From the NCBI RefSeq assembly GCF_040712315.1, contig NC_134023.1:16439442-16503441 (forward strand): a stretch of DNA of 64,000 nucleotides, in the 5' to 3' direction. The stretch comes from Castanea sativa (Eukaryota > Streptophyta > Magnoliopsida > Fagales > Fagaceae). The first letter of the stretch is position 1; every line of letters starts with the position of its first letter. Shown here piece by piece: positions 34,905-46,490 of the stretch. The translations under genes were made by a program, and so were the position numbers. The notes beneath the pieces are model-generated. The model ran no database searches. It was given only the letters and a program-made list of their open reading frames with translations, and was not told the origin of the DNA.

Positions 34905-35651
34905 TGTAAGTGCACAATTGCACTGGACCCAAGAATCATGGGCTCGTGCCCAATGAGCCTTAAACAATACGATTTGTAGAGTGTGGGCTTGAAACCTAGG
35001 TTAGAAATGGATGGGACTTAAATGACAAACCAAAGACTGCCAATACTTAGAAACAACAAGGAATATTGTAAATAGGCTTCCTCGGACGTAAGCCGAGAGC
35101 TGTTCTTATATTATATCCCTCTCTTTGTCTTTTTTCTTTTTAGGTTACAAAAAGTTCTGTCCCCTTTTCTGTCTTAAATTGCTCTTTAAATACTACTCTT
35201 TTGAATGCTCTGTACACATGTTGCCTCATCTCCCCCTTAAACTAGATATTTCTTTTCTCAGTGCCTTTGAATAGTGACCAGAAGTTTCTCTTCCACTGTT
35301 CAGGTGTCACTTCCCCATAAATGCGGCCAAGGTGGTAGATGCAGGGTCTTTAATGTGGAGGTAGCAGCCTTTATCTTTGACTTTTCTTCAACACCGGTGC
35401 TTCTGGGGCGTTCTAGGGTTCACCCCTTTTTAACCATTGGTCTTGACCGTGTCATTCCCCAACCTTTACTATGAAATCCCGAGTTCTTCAACATTTATCC
35501 GAGGATAAGGTCACCCTCGGCTGGATCTTCGGATCCTCGGCGCATGGGCCGACCCATAGTACTAACAATTTCTAAACCCAGGATCAGGTCGGCCTTCCTT
35601 AACACGGCCCACAAGGCCCACGTTCTCATCAGGATCTTTTTGCCCCCCACA
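34905..35651 (-). repeat. Gypsy 5' LTR (in element orientation)
   Basis: 747 bases, nearly identical to 24574-25322. I count about 15 substitutions and three short indels by eye. Ends are TG and CA, followed by the right target duplication GTTCT at 35652-35656. Confidence 0.97.
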
Positions 35652-36189
35652 GTTCTTATCTTTTATTTTCACCACTTTTAGTCCTCATTTTAAAAAACGT
35701 GTTTCATTTTAGTCTTTATCGTTACTCATTTAACAAAATTATCCTACGTGGCAAACGATCCAATAATAAATGCTAATGTGTTCATCAAAATAATATTAAA
35801 AAAATTATTTACATTTTTTTAAAATGCTACATTAACAGTTTAATTTTTTTTTTTTATAAAAACCACATTAGATAAAAAAATAATATAAAAATTTCTAACC
35901 TAATTATTTTATTTAAAAAAAGAAAAAAAATTAGTTAAATTAATTTTTTTTCTTTTTTCTTTTTTTTGGAAGAGCATTAAGAACTCAGAACTGTGTGTTC
36001 TTCATTTTCTTCCCCAACTCAGCTTGCCCAGAAATGAAAAATCTCAAATTCACCATTTTCTCAAACCCAACAAAATCATCAAATTCTTAAGTTCCAAAGT
36101 AACAAATCAATCCAAAAATACAACACAACTGATCCAAACAAAAGAATCTCAAACTCAGAAAAACCCATCTCAAGCAAGTTAAACCCAGC

Positions 36190-36626
36190 AAACCCACCAC
36201 CAATGGAAAGGAAAAAGGAATCAATATTCAAACTGAGATAAGAGCAAGCAAAATCACTTTCGAAACGCAGCAGATCGAGCCGCATTTCGCACCTCAGACT
36301 TCATTCTCGAGTCGATTGAGCTCCACCTTGACTGGATTCGAGCCGTGAAGCAGGTTTATGAACTCGTCCGCGTCCAGACTTGGCCTCACCAACGTCCTCC
36401 TCCTCGACGAGCTCTTCCCTTCCTTGAACGATCCCGACACTGTCAACGGCGCCGACTACATCACCATTGGAGTCCAGTCCGGAAAAGTACTACGGCCATT
36501 GCTGGCCTCCCCTGCCGAAGAAAGCGCTCCTCCATCTTCTGACACCTCCGCCATGGCTGATCTCACCGATTCTACTATCTCACATCCAAATGCACCACCT
36601 CGAATCCAAAAGCTAGGGTTTCAAAT

Positions 36627-36628
<2 letters not shown>
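36190..36628 (+). other. GC-rich, gene-like core of the Mutator-like element
   Basis: Inside AT-rich arms, 36240-36600 is markedly GC-rich with protein-like frames: AAFRTSDFILESIELHLDWI then WIRAVKQVYELVR, shifting to RLGLTNVLLLDELFPSLNDP and TVNGADYITIGVQSGKVLRP from 36376. The composition and open frames suggest a captured host-gene fragment, as in Pack-MULEs, but I do not recognise the donor. There is no sign that it is expressed. Confidence 0.5.

Positions 36629-36682
<54 letters not shown>
36629..36682. repeat. (AT)n microsatellite in the element loop
   Basis: About 54 bases of uninterrupted AT repeat between the GC-rich core and the right arm. It produces false Tyr-Ile open frames on both strands. 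Confidence 0.97.
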
Positions 36683-36688
<6 letters not shown>

Positions 36689-37429
36689 CTATTATCTTCT
36701 TCTTGCTTGAGATGGGTTTGCGGGGTTCAACTTGCTTGAGATGAGTTTTTTTGAGTTTGAGATTTTTTTTGTTAGGATTGGTTGTGTTGTATTTTTGGAT
36801 TAATTTGGTACTTTGGAACTTTAGGATTTGATGATTTTGTTGAGTTTGAGAAAATGATGATTTTGTGATTTTTAATTTTTGAATTTTAATTTCTTGGTTT
36901 GTGTTCTTACTTCCTAGATGTGGGTTTGTGTTCTTGTTCAAGATACACTTAGATCTCAAAGAAAAGGGAAGACAAAGAAAAGGGAACAAAATAAGGATTA
37001 ATTTGCTAAGAATATGAGTCAATCTTTTGGGGAAGAACACAAAGAAAATGAAGAACATATAGTTTTGAGTTCTTCATGTTCTTCGGAAAAAAGAAAAAAA
37101 AAATTAACTAATTTCTTTTCTTTTTTTTAAAAATAGTTAGGTTCGAAATTTTTATGTTATTTTTAACTAATGTGACTTTTTTTTATTAAATTAAATTGCT
37201 AATGTGGCATTTTTAAAAATGTAAATAATTTTTTTAATATTATTTTAATGGGTACGTCAGCATTTACTGTTGGATCGTTTGTCACGTAGAATAATTCTGT
37301 TAAATGAGTAATAGTAAGGACTAAAACGGGACATGTTTTTCAAAATGAGGACTAAAAGTAGTGAAAAAATAAGATAATGACCAAAATAGAAATCGCGTGA
37401 AAATGTAAGATGAAAATGTGGTTTTGGCC

Positions 37430-37917
37430 TAATTTTATATTGTATGGGAATTGATCTTGCTGGAAGGGGATTTATCATTTACTTGTGTAGATGGATAGAG
37501 ATACAGGACAACACACATTATTGTGCCTAGGCCAAGAGCTTGCAACGGTGAGGGGGCTAATCTTAGTTTTAGGCTTTTAGCTCATTGTGAGATGAGAATT
37601 TTTGTTTTTATATAGATTATCAATGTTTGAATTTGAGTTTAAGTTGAACTTATTAGAGAGATAGAGTTTTACTCCTTGTTAAGTTTTGACTAAACGAAAA
37701 TAATTTTGTTTAAAAAAATGATAATTATGAATTTGACTCATTTGAGTTTAAGTTGGACTTGTTAGAGAGATAAAGTTTCACCCCTTGTTAAATTTGGACT
37801 AAACAAAAATAATTATATTTAAATAAAATGATAATTTCATTTAAATATTGTGCCAACGTGGAAATTGTGAGAGTTTCAAAGGTTTTGGTTTTACATAATA
37901 ATAATAATAATAATAAT
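37430..37917. repeat. Duplicated segment copy 3 resumes
   Basis: Matches 21211-21665 of copy 2 (ATTGTATGGGAATTGATC, TTTGAATTTGAGTTTAAGTT). It ends in an AAT microsatellite where copy 2 has the Helitron-like terminus. Confidence 0.85.
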
Positions 37918-38669
37918 TGTGGGGAGTAAAAAGATCTTGATAGGAATATGGGCCGTTGGGTCTTGCTAAGGAAGGCCGACCTGCTCTGGAGTTTAGGGCT
38001 TGTTAGTACTTCGGGTCGGCCCATACGCCGAGGATCCGAGGATCCAGCCGAGGATGTTTTTCCCCTCGGACTGACACCAGAGAACCCGGGACTTCATGGT
38101 AAAGGTTAGGGAATGACACGGTCAAGACCAATGGTTAAAGGGGGTGAACCCTTGAATGTCCTAGAAGCACCGATGTTGGAAAAATGTCAAAGGTAAAGGC
38201 TGTTACCTCCACATTAAAAACCCTGCACCTACCACCCTGGCCGCATTAATGGGGAAGTGACACTTGAACAGTGGAAGGGAAACTTCTAGTTACTGTTCAA
38301 AGGCACTAAGAAAAGAAATATCTAAGCTAAGGGAGGAGTGGAGGCAACACGTGTATAAAGTATTAAAAAGAGGAGTATTTAAGGAGGAACCTAGAGCAGA
38401 AAGAGGAGGACTTTTTGTAACCTAAAAAGAAAAAAAAGGCAAAGAGAAAGATATAATATAAGAACAGCTCTCGGCTTACGTCCGAGGAGGCCTATTTGCA
38501 GTATTCCTTGTTGTTTCCAAGTATTTGCAATCTTTAGTTTGTCATTTAATCCCCACACACACTTCTAACCTAGGTTTCAAGCCCACACTCTACAAATTCG
38601 TATTGTTTAAGGCTCATTGGGCCTGAGCCCATAACTGTTCTTGGGTCCAGGTGCAATTGTGCACTTACA
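37918..38669 (+). mobile_element. Solo LTR of the same gypsy family
   Basis: 752 bases from TGTGGGGAG to GCACTTACA, in opposite orientation to the LTRs at 24574 and 34905 and clearly more diverged from both. It is flanked by ATAAT on both sides (37913-37917 and 38670-38674) within an AAT microsatellite. No internal region remains, so it is the product of LTR-LTR recombination of an older insertion. Confidence 0.93.
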
Positions 38670-39260
38670 ATAATAATAATAATAATAGCTTAAAATAAAA
38701 TTGAAAACTTGAGCTTAGTGAATGAAGGAATATGGGAGTTGCAGCAGTTCAAATCTCTAAATAGAGACTGGTACTATATTGTAGGTAATATTTTAGTAGG
38801 AGTTGGAGATGTATATTTACTAGATTATCCTTTAATTTTGTCTCTACTTAAATAGTAGTACTAGCCTCTAAAAAGTCCATTCCAAATGGGGAAAGTCCTT
38901 TAAATAGTAGTACTAACCTACACACGTGTTCAAAGTTTTTTTTTTCCTAAATTTAAAAAAAAAAAATTCTATATTGCATGAACTGATCTTTCTTTGTATT
39001 TCTATATTAAAAAAGCCAATTTGAAATATACTCCAATTCCAGTGTAGAAGGGTATTTCAAATTTAAACACCTAAAGAGAGTTAAGGAAAATATTTTTCAA
39101 AACTATAAAATTGGGTAAAATAAAGAGAGACATACGAACATGCGAGCAAGAAAGTATAAAATATATTGAGTATTAAGAAAATTAGTCTGCTTATGCCTTA
39201 AAGAAAAACATGAGGAGGGAAAGAGAAGACGTTTATTTATATTTTGTTTTGGCAACTCTA
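38670..39260. repeat. SINE-free repeat module matching 15600-15890
   Basis: AAAACTTGAGCTTAGTGA and the later TACTCCAATTCCAGTGTAGA match the 15.6-15.9 kb module. This copy has unoccupied sites for the SINE (39059-39075), the 15891 hAT element (39148-39155) and the 14302 hAT element (39190-39197). No gene was seen. Confidence 0.8.
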
Positions 39261-39399
39261 TATAATGATAAATTGTAGTATTAGCAAAAATCAATACTTT
39301 CTTATAAATATCTACTTATAATATTTTGAAATTTATAAATTAACCTTAAAAAAAGAAAAACTGTGTCAACAGGTAGTTTTATTAAAAAGATGGAGAAGA

Positions 39400-39700
39400 A
39401 GGTCTGACCCCTATGTGGCCCGGGGGGGGGGGGGGGGGGGGGGTTGGCCACTCCAGTAGGTGGTGCGGTTTCATTATTATTTCTTTCTGTTTCCTTTTCT
39501 TTTATTAATTTTATGGGGTTAGTTGATTTTAATTCTTTTTTGATTTGATCTATCTCTTTTTGGTTAACATTAAATATTTCCATTAATTTATTTATGATAT
39601 CTTTTTCAAAATCTAATTTACTGATTTGTTTAAAAATTTGATTATGGTTAACAATTTTAAGCCTAGGTTCCCACTCCCTGTGTGTGTAATGTATTAGTCT
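39400..39700 (-). pseudogene. Coding-like fragment with a G/C homopolymer
   Basis: The minus strand reads HYTHREWEPRLKIVNHNQIF then KQISKLDFEKDIINKLMEIF and NVNQKEIDQIKKELK, a Lys/Glu/Asn-rich helical protein segment. It ends in a proline run created by the G-run at 39422-39443. There is no start, and the frame has a stop shortly upstream. Composition is like the fragments at both window edges. It could be a gag/coat-like piece of a retroelement or endogenous pararetrovirus; the family is not established. Confidence 0.4.
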
Positions 39701-41123
39701 CTGTTATAAAAATTACAAAAAAAAAAAAAACCGGGCTTCCGTGCGAAGTGGGTTTTATGGGCTCGAAATTGTTGCTCTCAAGTATTTTGAGCAATAGAGG
39801 CTCCCAAGCTCAGAAGTTTTGGGCTTGGGTCACATGACATGTCTTCTCATTACCACATCCTTCCACGACCCTTTTGAGTTCCATTTTCTTATGCATTATA
39901 TTTACCAATATGATGGAAAGCATTATTTAAAGAAAAAAAATTATAATGATTTTCCTTTTAGACTTTTAAATTGAAAAATATCCTATTATTTATTTGAAAG
40001 AGAAAAGAAAAAAAAAAAAAAAGAGATTATAAGAGTGCAATAATATGGATTTCATCTATTATATATATTTTAGCCAAGATATTGGTTTTATCAATTAAAA
40101 TTTCGATAATTTACAAGACATACTAAATAAATAAAATATATAAACAACAATTATTGCAGTAAATCTGGATGAAGATCTTAGACACTTGATATTTCTTATA
40201 CTCAAATTCAATTCTCAAGTTTCTGTCCTATTGTCGTTAACATGTTACCGTAAAGCTTACAACAGTTTTACAATATTTTCAAATTATCCATCATCTCACA
40301 CATGGGAATGTGAAAAATGATAAACTAATTTGAGAATATTGCGAAATTTTTGTTAAGTCCCTAAGACTCATCATGTGAAATGTTGTGGGAAATCTTAGGC
40401 CCTGATCTTATTGTGTAATTTGGAAATATGATTGATATTTCCAATAGTTATCATCGGATCTCGATATCTATTTTTAGACATGTAGTAATACTTTTAACAA
40501 ATATAAGATCCCTTCTCCTAAGAAACTTGTATTATTACCATATTATAGTTTTTTTTTTTCTAACATGTAAGCTATTTCATACATATTAGGGATGTCTCAT
40601 TCATAACATCCCATAAAAGATATGGAATTACAAAAGCAGAGGATCCTCATATGCAATCTTTGATTCAGTTTGTTATCCTCCCCAAATTGATAGTCTGTCC
40701 ACCATACCCGACTTGACAATCTAGTCGATCATCGAGGCAGCTATTGTTGTTTGTATCAGACTTTTAAGAATTTTTCTAGTGAGAATTTAGGGTTTAATTA
40801 GAAGTAAAATGTTTTTTAGGGGGCCACAAAAAAAAAAAAAAAGAATTAGTTAACTATGTTATTTTTTCCTTTGAATCAATTTTCATTTTCTATCGAGATA
40901 TGTGTGCATCTCCCGTAACGCGTAACTTAACTTTGAAGTGATTAATAGGAAATGATTGATTTTTTCTTCTCTCACACTCCCAATTACACGAACATTAAAC
41001 ATGTATATAAATAAGCTTCAATACGTCCATGCTTATATATAGGTCTATGGCGTTTGAGTAGAGTTGTGGTGTACTTTTGTATTAGAATCTCTTTCCTTCT
41101 CCCTTGTGTGTGTTTATTTCTCA

Positions 41124-41166
<43 letters not shown>

Positions 41167-42766
41167 GAGAAAATATATTATTTGCTTTAGATATAAGATA
41201 AACCTATCTTTGCCTTGTTAAATATGGACTTGTCATATGATTTCCCACTAGTGAAAGATATGACATATGATATGAGTGTGACTTATAAAATATTCACCAA
41301 TAATTATCCATGAAGAAACTAGAAAGATATGTGTGAACGGAACATGGCAGTTCTTTTTCTGTTTTTTTTGAAAGGAAACATAATAGCTAATTATTTCGAT
41401 TTGAATTCGAATACGTAAGTAGGACATCTATTTTGACATTATTTGTGAGAGCATGTCATTGCATAAATGTAAACGTTTATTTCAAACATTGGTTAAGTTA
41501 TTCCTACAGGAAATAAAAATTAAAGGGGCAAGATTTTTCATATACATTTTATCGCAAACAACATCTATCTGATTATCTCGCAATTAAAGTCTGAATAGAA
41601 ATTATAGTACATCCGATTCATGATGATTTATTTTTTTATGATTAAGTGAAAATATCAATTAATTTTTAGTGTAAATAAAATTCGAAATTCCAAATATTTT
41701 ATTCGGCAAATACCTGTTGAACTTACTGAGCCGAAAGGAAAAAGGAAAGGAAAATAACTTTGTAGTACTGTATATTTCATGTCAAATAATAAATCATGAA
41801 TAAAGGGGACAGATAACGTTGTCCTTTGGAACATGCATCGATCACTCTTCAATGCGAAATGACTTGTCCCAAAGTTGAGCATGTTTAGAAATGCAAATGC
41901 ACATGGCGACATGCCATGAAAGCTGAAAACTCTTAGGTGAAAACCATGAGAAAAATCAACAAGACAACAACATAATGCATAGGGAAACGTGATTTTGCAG
42001 AACTATTTTTCCCAAGTAAAAATCTCTCCTATTTTTGGGAGTACATAATATACATGTTAGTAATAGTAACCCTTGCCATATTCAGCTTATTTCCTTTGAA
42101 TACACGACTCCTTGTATTTCTCAAAAGGTTTTTGGTAGCTTCTTGAAATGGGAAATTGATTTTGAGAGTGAAGTCGCATTTGGTAGATTTGTCATGAAAG
42201 GTAAAGATAATATAGAAGGGTAGGCAGTGAATAAAAATGCCATCACATAGATAGAAGGGAATCGAGTGCTCTGGCTTTATTTTAGAGGAGGGGTCCCATA
42301 GACCCCATGAGTGCATGTAGTTTCTCTATAATCTTTCTCTCTCTCTCTCTCTCCTAAGCTAACGGTCAAAATTTTTATTTTTATTTTTCTGGCAGAGACT
42401 GGAGATAGATATAAAGCCAACTCCTTTTCAAGCATCCTGAGCGCAAGTAAGGTATGTTTCCAATACAAGATATAATGATAGCTCAACAGACCCCATCATC
42501 ACAGTAAACAAACATCACAATATGTGTGTTACTTATAACGACAATTATAACTTTGAAAGCAAAAAAAAGAAAAGAGAAGGATAAAAAAATAAAGGGTACT
42601 TTCAATTTTTTTGCTTTGCTTTGCTGTGTTGAGGAACCTTATTCATTAATTATCAACCTCTCTCTATCTCTGACAAGGAAGAGTGAGCCTTGACATATTC
42701 AAAGGTTGGTTTTATATGTTTGTGGAGGTGATGAATGAGATTCCCAAAAAGAAAAAACAAAGCTAT

Positions 42767-42803
<37 letters not shown>

Positions 42804-44139
42804 CTCATTATCTGAGAGTAAAAGGTTGGAGGTCACATGTAGAATACCAGAACAACTTTAAGTTGAATGGAAGAAAAGATAAAGAAACTATCTCCACAAG
42901 TCAAGGTGCACACAATTTGCCCATGAAAGGGGGGGAAGCACATATACACGATCCCCCATATCTATTTCATCTACTTATTCCTTTTCTTAAACTAATTCTA
43001 ATTTCCTAAATCATGTCAACATGCATTCCATAAGCACTGGCCATCTTCCATTTTTTTAACAAATCTAAGATCTAAAATTTATGCCGTCCGTGACATGATG
43101 ACGATAATCAATGATAATTTTCCGCGCAAATACGGTTTGAATGCAACTTATGTACATATTTCATGATAAGAAATTTTACGAGTTGAGTTAGCTGATGTAT
43201 TTCCATCTTTTGTAACACAAAAGCAATCAAAATGTAATATATGAGAGTTGTGAGTTGTGACCGCCCTCCTTTTGTTTTTTCTTTTCTCTTTTCCTACTTT
43301 TGGTTACTTTTTTATGTGTGTTTTCTTTTAGATTTCGGTGGTGGTTAAACGAAAGTATGGTAGATGCGGTTTGGGTTGATGTGAGCAATAATAGAGGTAG
43401 AGTGAAAGAGAAAGATGAAGAAAGATGAATGGGGGAATCCATCTAGAGCTACTTTTCATCTACTCTCTCTCATTCTTCAGAGGGTTCCCCCCTCCCCGCT
43501 TTTCTGATCAGTCTTTGTCAGCAAGTTTCACGAGAAGCTTAGCATATATTTAGTCTCTATTTCTTAGCTAACTCGATCTGACTTTTCTTTTAATTTATAC
43601 TTCTAATCCAAACTTAATTAATTAGACAAGAAGTTGTAGAACAAGGTAGAGTTTACAATTTATGGAAAAAATTATTTGTCCAATTCTACAAGTTGGGAAT
43701 CTTTGTGGATATTATAGCTAAGCTACAAAGCATTAAATTAATTTTAATTTGTCTTCGTAATTATTTGAAGCACTCGTGACAAAAAACCAAATCAGTCACC
43801 TCTTTTGCTTAAAGCTTTTGCATATCTAATTATCTAATACTTGTGGACTAATCTTTGTAACGTCGAGGACAGAAAAAAATGGGCCACCTTGTCATGTTGA
43901 TGCCTTTGTAACATAGTTTTCTGACACGCCATTGTACGGCCTGCCTCATGCGGCATATTATCCTATTCCTATTACCATACGTATTAATTAATGCCATTAT
44001 CCTACCCATGTGGGTGTTTCATAATTAAGACAAAAACACCTATTCATTATTTGACATGTTTGATAATTATAAAAGGCTAATGTCCACTTAAATCCTGCGT
44101 ATGAATCAAGATTTGCAGTATCCACATATGATAATTGAG
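39701..44139. other. Long intergenic region, no gene recognised
   Basis: AT-rich with A-runs near 39718 and 40010, an AT microsatellite at about 41127-41162, a CT run near 42333-42352 and a GA run at about 42768-42800. Short open frames have no protein-like composition. A weak inverted repeat (GGGGGAATCC at 43431 and GGGTTCCCCCC near 43483) has a long loop and no match to a microRNA I know. A promoter or non-coding RNA cannot be excluded. Confidence 0.5.
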
Positions 44140-44206
44140 TTTCAATTAGTTTAATAAATAAAGTCTAATCAATTATTATGAAACGGACGTCATAGATTTA
44201 AAATAT
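44140..44206 (+). repeat. Degenerate SINE remnant
   Basis: The phrase CAATTAGTTTAATAAATAAA followed by AAACGGACGTCATAGATTTA recalls the tail of the SINE at 14006 (GGACGCCATAGATTGAAA). Box A and box B are eroded. It lies next to an AT microsatellite at 44203-44225. Confidence 0.45.
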
Positions 44207-44225
44207 ATATATATATATATATATA

Positions 44226-45655
44226 AACTTGGCGTGGTTGGCAGATTAATTAACATTAATGACAGAGTATTTTGTATACTAATCAAACGGCTATTCCATT
44301 TGTCTTTGTTGTCTCCTTAAATGAAGCTAATTTGTCTAATCCTGCACAGGTAACAACATATGAATTGTTAAAAAAAAAATTAAAGACTGTGAAATCGGTT
44401 TAAATTAAAAAGATTGCATTGAAAACATCAAATCCATATCTGAATTCTGCACTTAGAGCTAAAAATGTATAAATAAAGTTGGCATCTCCTTGTCTTAGTG
44501 CTTCACCTGATAATAATTAAAATAAGTGTAATCTCTCTATGCATGTGTGGTGGGGATTCAGGTTCGTCCCCATTGTCTTGTTAAGATGATAATATCAAAG
44601 TAAACTTGAGCGTAGGGCATGGGCAAGAAAATGGCAAGTAGGACTAAGTGACAGCTAGCCTGCAGCATCGATTTTGAAAATCACTTTAGGTTTCAAAACA
44701 CTTACCAAATTGTCCATATTCACATATATCTTTGCACATGCCACATGCATTTGTTATTTGCTCATGCTTTGTACGTACCTTTTTTTTTTTTTTTTTGTTT
44801 CCTTGCTTTGGTTTGTTCTTAAGATCTATCATCTATCTATGTGATCAGACTTGAGAAGTGAAGAGACTGGTGAGAGGCACAGAGCCATAGTTAAAAAGCA
44901 TCACCCATTACAAGAAAAAAAAAAAACTCTATTGTAACGAAATTTTTAATACTAACTTTCTTATATCCAAAATTCTAGTAGTGCATTCATATATAGAGTT
45001 AAAATAAAAAATTTTTAAAAAAAAACTATTTTATATTTACAGGCACACAATTGTATAGGTATTACTCCTATATACAATTCTAAAGTTTCATTTTACATTT
45101 TTTTTTTCCTGAGTTGTACCTTATCTTTTTCATTTATTGTATTGTATGGAGTGAGAATCCTAAATTAAAATGTTAATAAATTAACCTGAGAGACCAACCA
45201 GATTTATTTTTTTTGGATCAGGACCAAACAGTTTTTTTTTTTTATAATTGTACATCACTCTCAGCTTCAATATATGGCAAACTGATACACAACCAACTAC
45301 TCTGGCAGACTCCGAATGCATTGCAGTCTTGCAGAGATATTGAATGCCCATCCACTGGTTTGAGAAAATCAATTTCAAAGCTGTCAATAATTGTCATTGA
45401 GATTGAATTGGCATGTCAAGGTCAGATTTGGACCATTGGTCAAGGTCAAATAGAGTTGCTATTTCAATAGCAAGATATTAGGACTTATATGTGAAATTCC
45501 TATTTTGAAAAAAACAAAACAAAACAAAACAAAGATAAGATATTGGAATCTATGATGCCATTAAACCATAGTCCATAGAACTCTTAAAAAATTTATCTTA
45601 TGAATTGAAAAATAGATTAGAGATACATAGGATATTTTATTTGAACATAAGATCA
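44226..45655. other. Intergenic, nothing recognised
   Basis: AT-rich sequence with T-runs near 44781 and 45231. No open frame of protein-like composition and no element boundaries were seen. Confidence 0.5.
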
Positions 45656-46490
45656 CATTAAGCCACGAAATTTTTGATAAATTTATCTAATGGGTGGTGA
45701 ATTGAAAAAGGAAAAAATTATTTCTAACAAAATATACTTAATAGTTTTTTTTTTTTCATTTTGGTTCAAGTTTAAATGTTTTTGCCACAAAATTCAATAG
45801 CAACCAAATGAACCCAAACCTTTAAACAAGCAGATAAACCCTATTCTCAATTATTTTCACCCTTATCGAAGTAAAGGTGTACATGAACTTGAAGTCTTGA
45901 ACCTTTAAATTGTACTAATATATGCTCTGCATAAGCCATGTGCTTATCTACGGAACTTTTATAGGAATGTATGTGTCAATTTATAGTACTGGCAATCTGA
46001 TTCAATTCTAATTACCAAGCAAAAATGAATTCATTATAATGACGTTTGAACCTAATTAAGATGACATTAAGCCACAAAATTCTTGATAAATTTATCTAAT
46101 AACTAATAAATTGAAAAAAAAAATGAAAAAACTCATTTCTACCAAAATATACTTAATAGTTTTTTCATTTTGGTTCAAGTTTAAATGTTTTTTGACACAA
46201 AATTAGCAACAGATTAAACCCAAATCTTTAGAGAAGTGAATAAACCTTATTCTTAACTATTTTCACCTTTATCGAAGTAAGTGTACATAAAATCTTTTTT
46301 TTGAGAAAAAGTTGTACATGAACTTGAACATTTAATTGTACTAATCTGTTCTGGATATGTCATGTTCTTATCTACTAAACTTTTATAAGAAAGTATTTAT
46401 AGTACTGGCAATCTGATACAATTTCTAATTATCAAGCAGAAAATGAATTCGTTGGAATGACATTTATAACCGCACGCAAAAATGAGTTCA
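45656..46490. repeat. Local tandem duplication, about 409-base unit
   Basis: The unit starting CATTAAGCCACGAAATTTTT at 45656 recurs at 46065 (CATTAAGCCACAAAATTCTT). Both contain AAATATACTTAATAGTTTTT, TTTGGTTCAAGTTTAAATG and AGTACTGGCAATCTGAT. The units differ by substitutions and short indels. There is no coding potential. Confidence 0.9.

Larger units (their letters stand above)
24574..35651 (-). mobile_element. Ty3/gypsy LTR retrotransposon, Tat lineage with antisense ORF
   Basis: An 11.1-kb element on the minus strand: gag near 34.9-33.9 kb, protease region, reverse transcriptase 32.46-31.9 kb, RNase H 31.7-30.9 kb, integrase 30.8-29.7 kb, a tandem-repeat block, then an opposite-strand ORF region next to the 3' LTR. 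It is flanked by the 5-base duplication GTTCT (24569-24573 and 35652-35656). LTRs are 749 and 747 bases and differ by only about 2% by eye. Every coding region nevertheless has multiple frameshifts. Gag wording (PRRFTQPTFTIYNGRTDPVE) and the antisense ORF place it in the Tat clade (Retand/RIRE2-like). Confidence 0.93.
24520..37429. mobile_element. Mutator-like long-TIR element, split by a gypsy insertion
   Basis: The ends are GGTGAAAACTACATTTTCG (24520) and, inverted, GGCCAAAACCACATTTTCA (37429). They are flanked by the 9-base duplication TAATTTTAC (24511-24519) and TAATTTTAT (37430-37438), the Mutator-typical size; copy 2 has a single TAATTTTAT at 21211-21219. Without the nested gypsy element (24574-35656) it is about 1.8 kb. 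The arms are very long: 24520-24573 plus about 35657-36190 pairs with about 36700-37429, including the matching block around AACGATCCAATAATAAATGC. Between them lies a GC-rich core and an AT microsatellite. No transposase was seen, so it is non-autonomous. Confidence 0.88.

Noticed and set aside
42683..43009. Plus-strand frame with an Arg/Glu run
   Set aside because: The run is a translated GA microsatellite; no other protein-like feature.
43425..43500. Candidate microRNA hairpin (GGGGGAATCC and GGGTTCCCCCC)
   Set aside because: Only about 10 paired bases with a loop of some 45 bases and no match to a microRNA I know.
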